The notes: generated by a model not told the origin, from the sequence alone. Counted from the first letter of the stretch, positions 38,567-52,110 are shown. The stretch: 64,000 bases of DNA from Quillaja saponaria (GCA_029379385.1 CM055613.1:23037652-23101651); one strand, 5' to 3'. Program-made: numbers and translations.

Positions 38567-38569
38567 AGT

Positions 38570-38581
38570 TGGTATCAAAGC
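38570..38581 (+). other. Primer-binding site of the long-LTR chromovirus
   Basis: TGGTATCAAAGC lies three bases after the 5' LTR. It complements a plant Met-tRNA 3' end except for one base compared with the common TGGTATCAGAGC. Confidence 0.8.
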
Positions 38582-38770
38582 TTGAGTTTAGAAGTCCGTG
38601 ACTTCAAATACAGGATGTTATTGCTTTGTTTGGGTATGTTACTCGGGACGTATGTGAACTTTGTGATACGTCTTAATTCATCTTGAAACTTCAAGTTGTG
38701 ATTTCTTAATGCACTTTCCTTTGCTTTACATAATAAATGTATATTGAATTCGTTTGTGCTTGTTTTAGAT

Positions 38771-41740
38771 ATGATGAGATGTAGTGGCCCTGTTGCAGGC
38801 TGTAGGAGACAGCAGGATGCTGGCTCCGACCAGTGATCTACCAATCCTCAGGTACTAGCAATAGCCCTGGTCCTAATCTAGAGCAGTTTGTATAGGGATT
38901 AGATAGAGTTCAAAGGACAGTAAGTGATTTAGTTGGGATTATGGCTAAACAACATCAAGCTTAGCCATAGTCTCTTGCAGCTCCTCCTGTTCAACCTCAT
39001 CAAGAGGCAAACCTTCCCGTTCCAGTTCAGTAGGACTGAGGAGTATTTATGGAATTGCCTAGCTTTCGAAAGATGTAGCCACCGAGGTTCTTAGGTGTGC
39101 ACCCTGCTCAGGATCCTTTTACTTTCTTAGAGGAGTCTAACAGATTATTTGTAGCTTTGGGGTGTGATCCCATTTGAGCTATAAAGTTAGTTAGTTATTA
39201 GCTACACGATGTGGTGTGTGAGTGGTATAAAGTGTTAGTACATTGGCGGACAGAGCCTACCCTACTTACATGGCCAAAGTTTACCAAGGCTTTCACTGAT
39301 TATTTCCCACCCGAGAGTGTGTGAGATAAATATGCTCAGGATTTTAAGAGGTTAGTTTAGACTGAGGGTATGACAGTAGCGGAGTATGAGACTTGGTTTA
39401 CCAAACTATCTCATTTTGATTCGTATATGGTGGCTATCGAGCAGATGACGGTAAAGATGTTTGTTAATGGCTAGAGGAATTTTCTGTTTAGGTTAGTATT
39501 CGTAACTGACACTACCACTTATACTCAGGTTATGGATGCTACATATCGATTGGAGAACCAATTTTTGGAGAGGCGAGACAGGAGGGTCTTTCCACTTCCA
39601 GAATTGGTAGTTCTCGATGACCTGGAGGTGAATCTACCTCTGGGCATGGTTTTTCCATAGGGGTTTTCAGCCAGGCAGAGGCCAGATGATGCAGAGTTCT
39701 AGAGGTTAGCCACATGTGGCGTCATCGAGTGGCCCCCGATTATTAGAAGTTCAAGTATGTCCTTCTTATGGTATCAGACATACAGGGCAGTGCAGATAGA
39801 AGTCCGGTGCATGTTTTAAATGTGGTACTATGGATCCTCGCATCAAGGATTGTCCATTAATAAGTGGGCAGTCTACTTCAGCCTGGACGTCTCCTTCAGT
39901 TTAGGGTAGACCTCAGTTACCTGCTACAATTGCTAGATCTCAAAGAGGTCGTGGTACTTTTGCTAAAAGTTCATCATTTGCTAGCAAGGGTCAAGCTCGT
40001 GTGTATGCTTTGACAACATATAATGTTCAGGCTTCTAATGTAGTAGTATCAGGTAGATTGTTTATATGTTTAGTTAGTACTAAAATACTATTTGATCCTA
40101 GAGCTACTCATTCTTTTATATCTCTATATTTTGCCTCTTGTGGAAGAGGGCATCTAAGCCTCTAAAGGTTCCTTTAGCGGTTTCGACTCCATTGAGGAAA
40201 ATTATTTTGGTAAATCAATACATTTCTTCTTTTGAAATTGTAGTGGGTGATGATGTATGTTTTACGAACTTGATTATATTGGATATGTTAGAATATGATG
40301 TGATCTTAGGCATGGATTGGTTGTCTAACCAGCACAAGCAGCTGATTCTGAAGTAAGTGCTAGAAAAGCTAAATGTGATCAGGCTATTATTGGTGATTTT
40401 AGGGTGGATAACGAAGGAGTGCTGAGGTATCATAATCATGTAGTTATGCCATCTGATCCTGAGTTGAGGAAGAAGATTCTTGAAGCGACTCACTGTTCAT
40501 CATATGTAAAACATTTTGGTTCCTCGAAGATGTATCAAGACTTGAAGAAGTTTTATTGGTGGGATGGTACGAAGAAAGATGTACAAGATTTTTTTTCTGG
40601 GTGCTTGTTATGCTAATAGGTGAAAGCTGAATATCAAAAACTTGCAAGAAATTTGCAAAGGTTAGATATTCTAGAGTGGAAATGGGAGAAAGTTAATATG
40701 GACTTTATGTCAGGACTTTCCAAGACTTTTAAGGGTTTTGATTCAATTTAGGTTATTGTGGATCGATTGACTAAATTGACACACTTTCTTCCTGTGAAAA
40801 CCACATACTTAGAGTGCATTAGTATGCTAAGTTGTATCTGGATGAGATTGTTTCATTACATAGAGTACCGTTTTCTATTAATTATGACTGGAGCACTCAA
40901 TTTAATGCAGCATTCCGGAAGTCTTTTTAAGAGGCTCTTGGTACTTAGTTGTTATTTAGTATAACTTTTCATCCTTAAACTAATTATCAGTCTGAAAGAA
41001 CCACGCAGACTTTGGAAGATATGTTATGGGCTTATGTGATGGATTTTGAGGGTAGTTGGGATTAGAACCTACCATTTATGAAGTTTGCTTATAATAACAG
41101 TTATCACTGTAGCATTCAAATATCACCATTTGAAGCTTTGTACAAGAGGAAATGTAGATCTCTGGTTGGATGGTTCAAAATTGGTGAGTATCAGTTATTA
41201 GGACCAGAATTAGTTCAGGATGCAATAGAGAAGTGTAAGTAATCTGAGACAAGTTGTGGATAACTCAAAGTAGATAGAAGTCATATGTAGACAATAGTCA
41301 GAGAGAATTAGGGTTTAAAATTCATGACATTGTATTTTTGAAAGCTTTACTATTCAAAGGCACAATAAGGTTCGACAAGAAAGAAAAGCTGAGTCCGAGA
41401 TTCATTGGACCTTTCCAGATTTTGAATAAGGTGGGAGCTTTGGAATACATTTTGGCATTACCACTGGATTTGAATAGGCTACATTCAGTTTTTCACGTGT
41501 CTATGCTTCGGAAGTATTTAACTGATGAATCTCTTGTTTTACGGATTTAGGAAATGCAAGTAGATAAGAACCTGGCGTATGAGGAGAAACCAGTGATAAT
41601 TATTGATAGACAAGTTCGTGAACTTCATTCAAAGATCATTCCTTTAATGAAAGTTGTATAGCAACACCACAATGAACAATTAACCACTTAGGAGTTTGAG
41701 AATGTGATGAAACAACGATATCTGTATTTCTTTGAATGAT
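38771..41740 (+). pseudogene. Chromovirus gag-pol remnant lacking RT and RNase H
   Basis: In order: a gag N-terminus from ATG 38771; a gag body with PRFLGVHPAQDPFTFLEES near 39080 and MTVAEYETWFTKLSHFD near 39370; a damaged knuckle (CFKCGTMDPRIKDC, His replaced by Arg) near 39810; a damaged protease site (FDPRATHSFIS where FDSGATHSFIS is usual) near 40090; and the protease end EYDVILGMDWLS near 40290. The sequence then jumps to the integrase zinc-binding region (HCSSYVKHFGSSKMYQDLKK...CLLC) and the core start (WEKVNMDFMSGLSKTF). It finishes with FIGPFQILNKVG (GPY/F motif), HVSMLRKYL and a chromodomain-like tail near 41550-41735. Many TAG stops stand where CAG is usual. It cannot make a polyprotein; any movement would need enzymes from another element. 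Confidence 0.82.
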
Positions 41741-41798
41741 TCTAGTAAAAGATACATTCATAATTATTCTGTTGAAATTCGGGACAAATTTCTTTAGA

Positions 41799-41807
41799 TG
41801 GGGGAGA
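41799..41807 (+). other. Polypurine tract of the long-LTR chromovirus
   Basis: GATGGGGGAGA stands directly before the 3' LTR start TGTTATAACC. This is the usual plus-strand primer position of an LTR retrotransposon. Confidence 0.75.
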
Positions 41808-41808
41808 C

Positions 41809-44176
41809 TGTTATAACCTGATATTTTAACATATGTTTTAGAATATTTGTGTGTAACTTATTGTGACTAGATAGTAAAATTCTAAACAAAATAAAAAAAT
41901 TAAAGTAAATGAACATTTGTATATATATAAGTATAAATACATATCATTCAAGAATTAATTTCTTCCACAAATTTAAAAAATTGACTTTTGACTTAATTAT
42001 TTTTGGTGTTATTTTATTCCTCCTTTTAGTTTTACTTTCTTTTTCTTTTTCCTGTCTTAACCGACTTAGCCCCTTATTTTCCCCTATTTTTGTCTCTTGG
42101 TCACTCTAACTCCTTCCTCCCCTATTTTTGGCCGTGACACTCGTTCTTTGTAGCTGTGCCTTGCTCATCTTTCCAGTTAAACTAGATATCGATTTGCAGC
42201 GATCCCTCCTCCTTCATCTTATTTCCTTTATGCTAGTCTTGCTCGGCTTGAAGTGGAAATTGCAACTGAAAGCTTATTGCCCTATTTTTAGCCTTGCTGC
42301 AGTAGTGAGTGAAGGTGTAGCCAACAGCTGCCTTGTTTTTTTCCTTGTAGTAGCTGTCTTTGCCTTTTGGTTGTAGGTTCCTTCTTGGCCAAAGCAGCTA
42401 AGGGCCTGCACGGTTAGCAAGAGCAAAGGCAGCAGCCTTACCTTGCATCCTTATCTTCATCGTGGGAGGGGTAGTTCCTAACTTCAATTACTTGATTTGT
42501 TTTCATGAAATTCTTTCCTTTTTTTTTTTTATTTTTTTTTATTTTTTATGATAACTACTTGTAGGGTTATGTAAATATGAACAAGAGTGTAAGACTAGAA
42601 ATTTGAAAGTAATTGGCATGAAGTTTTAGGGTGAATTAGTGTTGAAATTTTGTGATTTAAGCCTTTGGTTATTCTGATTATTTAAACTAAATTCAAGGTT
42701 AATATATGAAAACTGAGTATTATAAGGATTAATGAAATTGTGTCAATTTTATGGGGAGGTGTGTGTATATATATATTTATATATATATATATATATATGC
42801 ACATATACATGAACTAGAATAAAACACGCATACAAGGTATTCTATGAAATGTCTAGGAGAAATTTACTTTGAATAAAAGCATTGGAATTGAGCTTTATAG
42901 GTTTTAGTAGTTAAATAAATAATTAAGGGATTATAACCATGAACTTTATAACCTAAGTAACATATGAATTTATAATTTTCAACTTTGGAACGTGTCGTGG
43001 ATACAACGACACCTTTGAATTCTAGACAGAGCGACGAACTGAATCCTTAAGGCTTGTGAGTGAAAAATGTTACTATTTGGTTGCTAGACCAATGTGATTA
43101 ATTATTTCAGTGTATTTGTATGAATATGTTTATATACTGATAAATAAGAATGTGTTGTGCTATAATTAAGTTAAATGAATTAGATGCTATATCATTGATC
43201 TTCGCATATTAATTGAAATAAGTTTGACATGTGACTTTTTTTGTGTTTGATAAGGGCCAATAACATTAATTTTTATTCGAAATAGAATCCAGGTGCACCT
43301 ATGATACTTTGATTTGATTATTTGATATTTGACTAAAAATATTTGAGTAACTCAGCCCGGGGGTGGAAATGTGAGAAATTATATTTATTATTAGTGTGCG
43401 GAAGCAAAAAATGTCCTGAGGAGGATGTGTATTTAGTGTGCAGGTGCTGAGTTACTTTGATTGGCCCTTTCAGTTGCCCTGTTTGATTTGTGTGCATATT
43501 GAATTACTTGAATTGTATTTGTTTGTTTTATTACGTTATCAATATTTATGTACGTGTAAAATTGAATTGTTTTGTAATTCATGTTATTATGAGATTATTT
43601 AATCTATATGTTTTAATTATGTATTGATTGACGCTAGTACCTTTTGGATAAGTTTTTCGCTCACTGAGTCACTCTCCTTTCGTTCGTTAATATTTTTTTA
43701 AGTATCAGAAGCCTAGCATACATCACCAATAGATTTGTGACTTGTCGATTGTATTGGGGCAAGGTATATATTCGAGATCGCATACTTGATGCTAAAAGAT
43801 GAAGTTTGCAGTCACATTAGGGCTTTGAGTTTCGGATTTTGATTTGTGTACTAGTTTACTTGTCATTGTTTATGGTCTTAATGAAGTAGAGCTCCCTGTG
43901 GATATTATTGCTGCTATTGACTAGTTGAGTGTAACCAGAGTATATATGTTTATATTATCAGGCATGTTCCACTTAACGAGGAATCTCTGCTGAAATTTTT
44001 ATTTAACTTACTATGCATATTAGTAAATGAATCTTATATATGTTTTGTTTATAAAATTTTTCCTTTTGACTTCTAGTTTGAACCAAGGTCATATGTGTTT
44101 TTTTGATTTGAAATCAGGGTTATAGAGGTTTGGTATATTCTTTTGGCTAGTCATGCTTATGTGTGAGGGTGTGACA
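41809..44176 (+). repeat. 3' LTR of the long-LTR chromovirus
   Basis: It starts TGTTATAACC and ends GGTGTGACA. It matches 36258-38566 with frequent substitutions and small indels, including a (TA)n expansion at about 42763-42798. The divergence indicates an old insertion. Confidence 0.85.
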
Positions 44177-44427
44177 GTTACATTGTATCTAATGAGAAAA
44201 AAGAAAAGAAAAAAAGAATGTCATTAATTTATTACCATAAGTCTATACTATTAAATCCAAAATTAGGAAACTTCAGGCAAGATAATCTATATAAAGAATT
44301 TCTCAAAGTACCAAATAGTTTAATCTTAACGATTTTATCTTTTCAAGTTTCCGGTTACATAAACAAACAAGACACTTTGTAATGCAAAAGAATATAATGT
44401 AGAGTAAGAAGTCCATGCTTGGATGGT
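44177..44427. other. Short spacer between the chromovirus and the CACTA transposon
   Basis: About 250 bases of AT-rich sequence with no gene. It is probably part of the outer, older sequence into which both elements inserted. Confidence 0.5.
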
Positions 44428-44449
44428 CACTACAAGAAAACTGCTCATT

Positions 44450-44870
44450 AGCGACCAACCAAGTTGGTCGGTAAAGACCCAAAAGTCGGTCGGCAACCCC
44501 TTACTGACCAACTATTGGTCGGTAACGGGTGGTAGGCAAAATCATGGTTGCTAATACACACTAACTGGACAGTTGGTCGGTAATTACCGACCGTAGTTGG
44601 TTGGTAATTACCGACCGTAGTTGGTTGGTATTATTTTTCGGTGAAGATTTTTGGAGAATTAAAAAAAGTTGGTCGGTGATTACCGACCAACCTAATGGTT
44701 ATTGGTTGGTCGGTGTTACCAACCAACCTTATGGTTGGTCAGTAATACCGACCAACCTTATGGTTATTGGTTGGCCGGTGTTACCAACCAACTATGGTTG
44801 GTCGGTATTACCTTTTTGGAAACATTATTTGTCTTTATCGACCAACCATTGGTTGGTCGGTAAAAATCTT
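44450..44870. repeat. Left subterminal repeats of the CACTA transposon
   Basis: TTGGTCGGT, TTGGTTGGT and their inverse ACCGACCAA recur more than a dozen times, often as back-to-back inverted pairs. The same unit recurs at the right end (about 52735-52920). Confidence 0.85.
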
Positions 44871-45074
44871 GGAATCTGTTTTGATTCTTTTTAATTATAA
44901 TTTTCCTAAAAACCTGCTTTACATTAAACAATTTCTAAATGAATACTGAAAATTAAATATACTGATGTATCAAAATAAAATTGTCATATAATTAGAAATA
45001 GGATAATTCATGAACACAATGTAACATGATTAAACAAAATATCATATAGTATATCAAATAATAAAAACTACTAG

Positions 45075-47438
45075 CTAAAAATCTTCATCGTGGTCTTTAT
45101 TGTTCCTTGGGTCATCTTGTCCCAAATCAACTTCACCACCATGTCTACTGCTAGAGGAAGCCCCCACATTGCCCTGTTGAAGTGAAATAACTAATTAATA
45201 TATGTAATAAGGATGATAAGTATACAATTAAGATAGTGTAAACCCAAAAAAAAACATAAGCATAATTGGTATAACAACAAAAATCTTGGCAGCATGCTTG
45301 TAAATGGCAAAGGTACATCCTCTAGCAATTTACCAAGTTCTGTTAAATGACAAGAATTACATGTATCATAACATTTTCAAATATTGAAATCATCTAAGAG
45401 TAGCATAAAGGAAACGTTCTCAATAATCATCTCCTTCAACTTTTCAACATCTAGCTGTTGCCTGTACACTAACTTGTCAAAACCTAGAAGCCAAATTTCC
45501 ACATTACATAAAGTTGCAGGCTTCTGAATACATTATTGCATAATAAGCCATGTATATTGAGTCTAATTGGGTACTTCAGATCCCTAATAACGGAAAATAA
45601 ACCATTCTTTACATATATACCATTACAAATACCTAATTGTATCACATAATGATAAAGTTATATCTACATCTCTCTTATGGCATCACATAGACAGTTTCAA
45701 TATGGTAGGAAGAAAAAGAATAATAAAGGATACAAAGCATATGACAATGCATCATTTCACAAAAGTTGAAAGAAAGATGAAACTTACTGGAGATGACGGC
45801 ATAAGAATGCTAGTATCTACACCTAGCTTTGCTACCAACAAGTTCACAAGATTTTTCATTTCATCTACTTTTTGAGTTAACTCGCTCTTTGTTGTGCTTA
45901 ACTCATTTTTCAGGGAATCAATCTCATGAGCCATCTCATATTCACGCCGTGAGGTGGCTGTAGAGGAAGTTGATCTACCGGAAGTACTGGCTCGGTCTCC
46001 AAATAGAACTTTCCCTGATCTAGCCTTCCCACATCCGTATATCTTTCCTTCTTTTTTCACTCACCCAGTTTCCTTTAACCAAACTTCTTCATCAAACTCA
46101 GGATGACTAGTAGGATTTTCCCTATATTTTTCATTCATTAGGCACGTGTAGGTTTCCTACAAATCCAAATAGAAAAATTTGTTAAACATATACACACACA
46201 CATATACATAGATATATAAATTAGATATTGAAGCTTAGTCAATAAAAAACAAACTGAAGTGGCTTTTGACTTCTCATTCACAAAATCTCCAGTTTTAGTT
46301 TTCTTGTGAATGCGGTAGTAAACTTATGGTGTGCTCGGTTCCGATCCAAATTCTTTTCTCTACAAAATCATTAAAATTCTAAAATGTTAACATTGCATAC
46401 CAACTTTTAAAATAATAATATTTTGCAAAAAAAAAAATTACTATTTTTTTTTATGTTGTAGTACTGAGATGGATCCTCCAGCATGTCTAACCAATAAGTC
46501 ATCTCCTCCAGATGACCTGTTTTGTGACCCTGTTGCAGAAAGTTTTTGCCACTTATCAAAGACCCAAATTTGAAGGAGTCCTATCCAATTTTCTACTTTC
46601 ATCCAAATAGGCTTCCATCCCTCAAATTTTAGGAAGTCATTAGTTTTACATTTTTTTAAAACTGTGGTTCGTGCTTCACTCAACAGGTCTTTTAGTCGTC
46701 GTGCAGCTATAATATTGAACACAGATTTAGATTCTACCTCATTTTCTGTCTCAAACCTATAATGGGCCTGCAATTTAACAAAAAATATTTAATTATTATG
46801 ACATATTAAGAAAAATAGATATAACCATTATTTAATTACTTTATTATATATAACTATTTACAAGAAACTGTCGAAAACATAATTCTCTAGCCCCCTCTGA
46901 AAATTAGACCAAGTTGGATACGATCCAGGCATATGAGCACGAATGATAGTTGAAATGGTCCTAACAGTTCTGCCATCATCAAATTCACTGTAAACATGAA
47001 CAAATTAATATCATTTTAGGATATTGACACTAGCTACTAATAAGAAATATATTTAATATTATGTTTAAGTAAAACATACGTACTCATCACTGATAGCTTT
47101 AATCAACTGGCGATCACTCAGGTCTACAGGACGTGGTTCTAGGTGCGCAGACCCTCTCGGTGCTCTCGGATCAATGGATAGAACTCTAGATGATTCTCTA
47201 GTTCCAGTTGTACCTACATGTATATAAAAAAAATCCATAATTCACTGACTCCATCGATATTATGAACTTACAAAAATTTATAACATAAGTTCTTTTTACC
47301 AAGTGGGGCCTCTGACGAGTCTGAAGCAGGATGTACAACTATATGCCGTGATTGCGGTGTGTGACTATCTGATTGATTAGAAGTAACATGTGTACCAGGT
47401 AATGCTCTAGAGCTAGACCCATGAATACTACGAACCAT
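45075..47438 (-). pseudogene. CACTA TNP1-like gene (Ptta/En/Spm transposase_24 type), multi-exon, broken
   Basis: The first exon is 47438-47300 (MVRSIHGSSSRALPG, donor GTAAAAAG). Further exons are recognisable near 47220-47090 (RPVDLSDRQLIKAISDE), 46987-46865 (RTISTIIRAHMPGSYPTW) and 46767-46441 (ARRLKDLLSEAR; FDKWQKLSATGSQNRSS; HAGGSIS). One lies near 46370-46260 (TKTGDFVNEKSKA). Near 46155-45785 there is NPTSHPEFDEEVW and a coiled-coil-like stretch EIDSLKNELSTTKSELTQK. The last exon is 45173-45075. The W-x-K/N-R-x...GS pattern is that of plant transposase_24 proteins, thought to bind the subterminal repeats. An in-frame TAA in the 46.3 kb exon and a TGA just before VKKEGKIYG break the frame. 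It lies directly downstream of the TNP2-like gene, the usual order. Confidence 0.75.
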
Positions 47439-47575
47439 GATCTATATCTTATATAATAAGAATATACATTTAAAAAAAATTAGAATGTGTGCTAAAAAAA
47501 CTACATAAGATATGTTTGTAAATATTAAAATACAAAAAGTTTTACAATATAAGAACAAATCATATACAAGATATG

Positions 47576-50500
47576 CTAATCATCTTCCATATCATCGTTA
47601 CTTTCATATTCAAAACCAACTTCTTCATTATCCACATCTAATTCAACATTATCATTTTCATCATCATCTTCCCATTCATCATTTTCTGCGTATTCTTCTT
47701 CATCTAGTTGATCATCATCTGAAAATCTAGGCACAGTTATATCATTCAAATTCACTTCTTCTATTGGACTGTCGCCTAGAAGAACTCTAGGTATATCCGA
47801 ATCAGCGCCAACACTGACTGGCGTCGGTACATGCAATTCAACCTCCTGAAATATATCATCATCAACTTCTTGCACATTGTCAATAGGATTTTCATGCCAT
47901 CTAAAATTGTAATTGTTCCTGGCCTTCATGTTGCAAACAACCCACCAAGCATTTCGTCTTCTATGTGGGTAACGGGCATAATACACTTGATGTGCTTGAG
48001 AAGCTAAAATAAATGGTTCATTTGAGGCAAGTCTAGATCTATATTTAATATCTACGAGACCGTGTAAAGAATCTATTTTCACCTCTTTATCAGAATCATA
48101 CCAATCACACTGGAAGAGTACTATGCTATTGTTAGTTCCAAAATATTGCAACTTTATTATATCAGTTACCATTTGTAAAAATCAAGTTCATCAACTCCGT
48201 AACAACTTCCTTTGACACGAACTCCACTATTCATTGATTTTTTGCCATCGCCATAAGAAAGCGTGTGAAATCTAGACCCGTTAACAAAAAATCCATTATA
48301 ACACCTCACAACTTTGATTGGTCCATAGGCAATCTCTTCAATACATGGATTAGAGACCTTGCGTTCATCAGCCTATAACATAAGGTAAACTAATTCATTA
48401 GGAAATGCACATGATTAACTATCACACATGCACGTACACACATATACAGTTATGATCAACTAACCTGTTGTTGAAACCAATTTGAAAATTTAACTTCAAC
48501 TAACTTTTGGATTTGGTCATCAGAAAGATCTGGCTGCTCCATCGATATTATTAGACGAAATTGACTAATTTTCATAACAAAAAAGTAAGTCATTTTGTCT
48601 ACTTGGTAAATGTTAGTGTTGCATATCTAAACTTAAATAGGGTATGTGAAACTTACGTTACATATGGTTCAATTTCTATTGTATTCAATAGAACATATAT
48701 CTTTGCTGCTTCAAACTCATTGTCACTAAGAGATCTGTTCATATGAAATCCAAATGCATGACCTGACTGGCAGAAAACAGAGAGTCGTCCATTAGAATCC
48801 ACATATCCACCATCATCTTGACGAGGAACTCGATTAAACTTCGTTTGAATACTTGGCTCGAAATATATTGCACAGAAATTTGAAATTTCTTGCAATACAT
48901 AGGCCTCACATATGGAACCTTCAACACAAACCTTGTTTCGGGCCTTTTTCTTTAAATTCAACATCATCCTATAAAAAAAATATGTCATAACTAAATAAAA
49001 TGAGTAAAAATGAAATCAAAGTAAGGTAAAAAAAATTACCTTTCAAACGGATACATCCAACGATATTGCACCGGCTCACCCACTTTAGCTTCATAAGGTA
49101 AATGCACGGTCAAATGCTCCATTGAATCAAAAAAACCTGGAATTAATATCTTCTCCAACTTACACAAAATGATAACAATATTTTTCTCAAGCATCTCCAT
49201 ATGCTCCACACGCAATTCAGTTGTACATAAATCTCTAAAAAAGTTACTAAGCTCTGTAAATGCTTCCCATGCACCTTTCAGTAAGTAATGGCGAAATGTG
49301 ATCGGAATTAGTCTTTGCATGAACACGTAACAATCATGGCTTTTCATTCCGTACAACTTACAATCCTCCATGTTCACATAACGAGCTAGATTTGCAGCGT
49401 ACCCGTCTGGGAGCCTCAAGTCTTTTATCCATTCACACACTTCCTTCAACTGAGGTTTTGACAAGCTATAAGAAGCTTTTGGCATGATAAGTTTTCCATT
49501 ACATTCTTTCAATTCCAATTCAAGATGCTTACAAAATAATTTCAAATCCATTCGAGCATTCGGATTGTCTTTTGTCTTGCCTTTCATATTCATCACTATA
49601 TTGAAGATATTATCAAAGACATTTTTCTCAATGTGCATTACATCAAGATTATGTCGAATAAGATTAGTTGACCAATAAGGTAATTCCCAGAATATACTTA
49701 TTTTTCCCAATGATGTTCTTTTCCAAATCCGAAAATTGTTTGTTTGCCAAATGCTTTGCCAAAAGTGATTTGATTATGTTCAGAAAGACGATCCCACACT
49801 TCTTCCCTAGATAATCGTGGTGGTGGCAAACCTTTCTCTATTATTCCCTTTTTAAATTTATCTCTTTGTCGTCTAAATGGATGATCAACAGGCAAAAACT
49901 GGCGGTGACAATCAAACCAGCATGGTTTACTACCATGAGGTAGACGAAAGGATTTGGTTCTTTCCATACAAGACGGACATGCTAAGTTTCCATGTGTACT
50001 CCACCCTGATAGCATTCCATATGCGGGGAAATCGCTAATGGTCCACATAAGTGCAGCTTTCATAATAAAATTTTGACCCTTGTAAGCATCATAAGTATCA
50101 ACCCATTTTTCCCATAACTCTTTCAAGTCATCAATAAGAGGTCTCAAGTAGATATCCAGATTTTGATTAGGAGATTTTGGTCCAGGAATGACAAGTGTCA
50201 AGAATAAATACAGCTCCTTCATACACATATCAGGAGGCAAGTTATATGGAGTAATAAAAACTGGCCAAATAGAATGACCGCTTGATGAATGCCCAAACGG
50301 ACAAAACCCATATGAGGAAAGACCCAACCTAACATTTCTTGGATCTTTTGCGAATGATGGATAGTTGTCATCGAAGTGTTTCCATGCTTCACCATCAGTT
50401 GGATGAATCATTAAACCAGTGGCACGTCTCCGATCATGCCATGTCATATGTTGAGCTGTGGTTTTTGACATATATAGTCTTTGTAGCCTCTTTGCAAGTG

Positions 50501-51330
50501 GAAAGTGACACAATATCTTATATAGTACATCTTTCTTACTTATTCGGGTCTTGGGTTGATATCTCGGATGCCCACATACATGACATTCTTGTAACTTCTT
50601 GTCTGCTTCACCATAGTAAAGCATACAATCGTTGGGACATGCATGTATCTTCTCATATCCAAGTCCTAATTTCTGGCCTAATTTTTTTGATACGTAAAAA
50701 TTTGCAGGCAACTTCTCGCCTCTAGGCAATATACCCTTAACAACTGAAACAATCCGGTCATAGCATTTCTCACTCATATTAAACTCTGATTTACAGTTCA
50801 ATAGTTGTGTCACTGCTGATAACCGAGTATGCCAACTACAACCTTCCCACAACTCCTCGTTAGCATTTTGCAACAGCTCAAAAAACCTTTTTGCATCAGA
50901 ATTTGGCTTCTCGGGAAGTTGACTCTCTTCATCCCAATTAAAATCTTGACCAGCAGCATCCATAACCATTTCAACATACTGATTGGTTAAATCTCTGATA
51001 TCAACTCCTCGGTCATTTGAAGTTTCCCCTAACCACTCTTCACCCTCCCCATATCAGGTCCACCACTTATAGTTTCTTAAGAAACCCTTCTTAAACAAGT
51101 GAACAGTTATTTCACCACGAGACATCCACTTTTTGTTCTTACAAACAAGATAAGGGCATCGAATTGTATTATTATCATATACAATTCTCGGATGACTATA
51201 TGCAAAATCAAAAAACTTATTTACATTATACATAAACTCATCTGTAACCCTACGGTTCTCAACCCTCCTTTGCATCCAACTACGATCACCTTCAAACCAA
51301 GTATGATCTTCGTCCGTATTTTCTGCTCAT
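47576..51330 (-). pseudogene. CACTA TNP2-like transposase gene, broken
   Basis: Reading the minus strand: a transposase-associated domain near 51310-51054 (GDRSWMQRRV...IRCPYLVCKNKKW), interrupted by TGA after YKWWT. Then a tnp2 domain at 50969-49698, with MTWHDRRRATGLMIHP-type, GLSSYGFCPFGHSSSGHSIWP and GWSTHGNLACPSCM motifs. A frame change at about 49705 leads to HNLDVMHIEKNVFDNI and a DUF4218 region (49710-49036; GYAANLARYVNMEDCKL, EHLTVHLPYEAKVGEP, YRWMYPFER). After an intron come 48962-48653 (ARNKVCVEGSICEAYVLQEI), a DUF4216 region near 48370-48180 (GVRVKGSCYGVDELDFYK), a one-base frameshift near 48175, and an acidic C-terminus to 47576. The order matches intact plant TNP2 proteins. At least one nonsense and two frameshift changes are visible, so it is probably inactive. 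Confidence 0.87.
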
Positions 51331-51667
51331 CAAAATTTTGTAAATATAATGATTTCATGTACCTAGTTAAAATTTCACATGTTCCATTTACATAAGTAAG
51401 CCCCTATTTCCACTAGAACTATTACAAGAGGTATACAACATATACAGGTCAATATTATCTAGTACCTTGCATTAAAAAGCAAAAGTCTACCTAAAAAACA
51501 TTACTTGTAGTATACTTGCATCTTAATTCACAGCTCAAACAAACTCATCAATCAACATTTAACATAGACCAAACAAAGAAATAAAATAAAATAAAACCAT
51601 TAGCATAAACATTTAGCATAAACATCTTTTGGTGGATTTTAAACCAAATCATGAAATCAAATATAAT

Positions 51668-52110
51668 TTCCTATAAGATAAATATAATCCAACACCAAGA
51701 ATCTAAGTTATTTACATTATGATTGAATGGACCTTTTTCACTAAGGAGAAATAGGAAAAAAAAAAAAAACCCTCTAATCTATGTTAACCAACACATGGAC
51801 AGCCAAACTAAAATCATAAACATCTTTCACTTATGTTTAAACCAAATCATGAAACCAAATCTAATTTCCTATAAGAGAAATATAATCCAACACCAAGAAT
51901 TTAAGTTATTTACATTATGATTGAATGGACCTTTTTCACTAAGGAGAAATAGGAAAAAAGAAAAATCTCTAATCTATGTTAACCAACACATGGACAGCCA
52001 AACTAAAATCATAAACATCTTTCACTTATGTTTAAACCAAATCATGAAACCAAATCTAATTTCCTATAAGAGAAATATAATCCAACACCAAGAATCTAAG
52101 TTACTAATTC
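51668..52110. repeat. About 197-bp tandem repeat inside the CACTA transposon
   Basis: The block starting CCTATAAGAxAAATATAATCC occurs at about 51670, 51868 and 52064. The first two copies are complete (including ATTGAATGGACCTTTTTCAC) and the third is partial. The copies are nearly identical apart from a variable A-run. They lie upstream of the TNP2-like gene in its orientation. Confidence 0.88.

Larger units (their letters stand above)
36258..44176 (+). mobile_element. Ty3/gypsy chromovirus (Tekay/Del-like) with 2.3 kb LTRs and an internal deletion
   Basis: Direct repeats at 36258-38566 and 41809-44176 flank only 3.2 kb of internal DNA. A Met-tRNA primer site (38570-38581) and a polypurine tract (41799-41807) sit at the expected places. 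The internal part keeps gag, part of protease, integrase and a chromodomain-like tail. Reverse transcriptase and RNase H are gone, lost at about 40350. The right LTR runs TGTTATAACC...GGTGTGACA; the left LTR start is diverged. No matching 5-bp duplication was found (GTTAC on the right, not seen on the left). The long LTRs and TGGTATCAAAGC site fit the Tekay/Del clade. Confidence 0.85.

Noticed and set aside
51668..52110. Regular repeats considered as CRISPR-like
   Set aside because: Two long near-identical units without spacers, inside a plant transposon; a simple tandem duplication.
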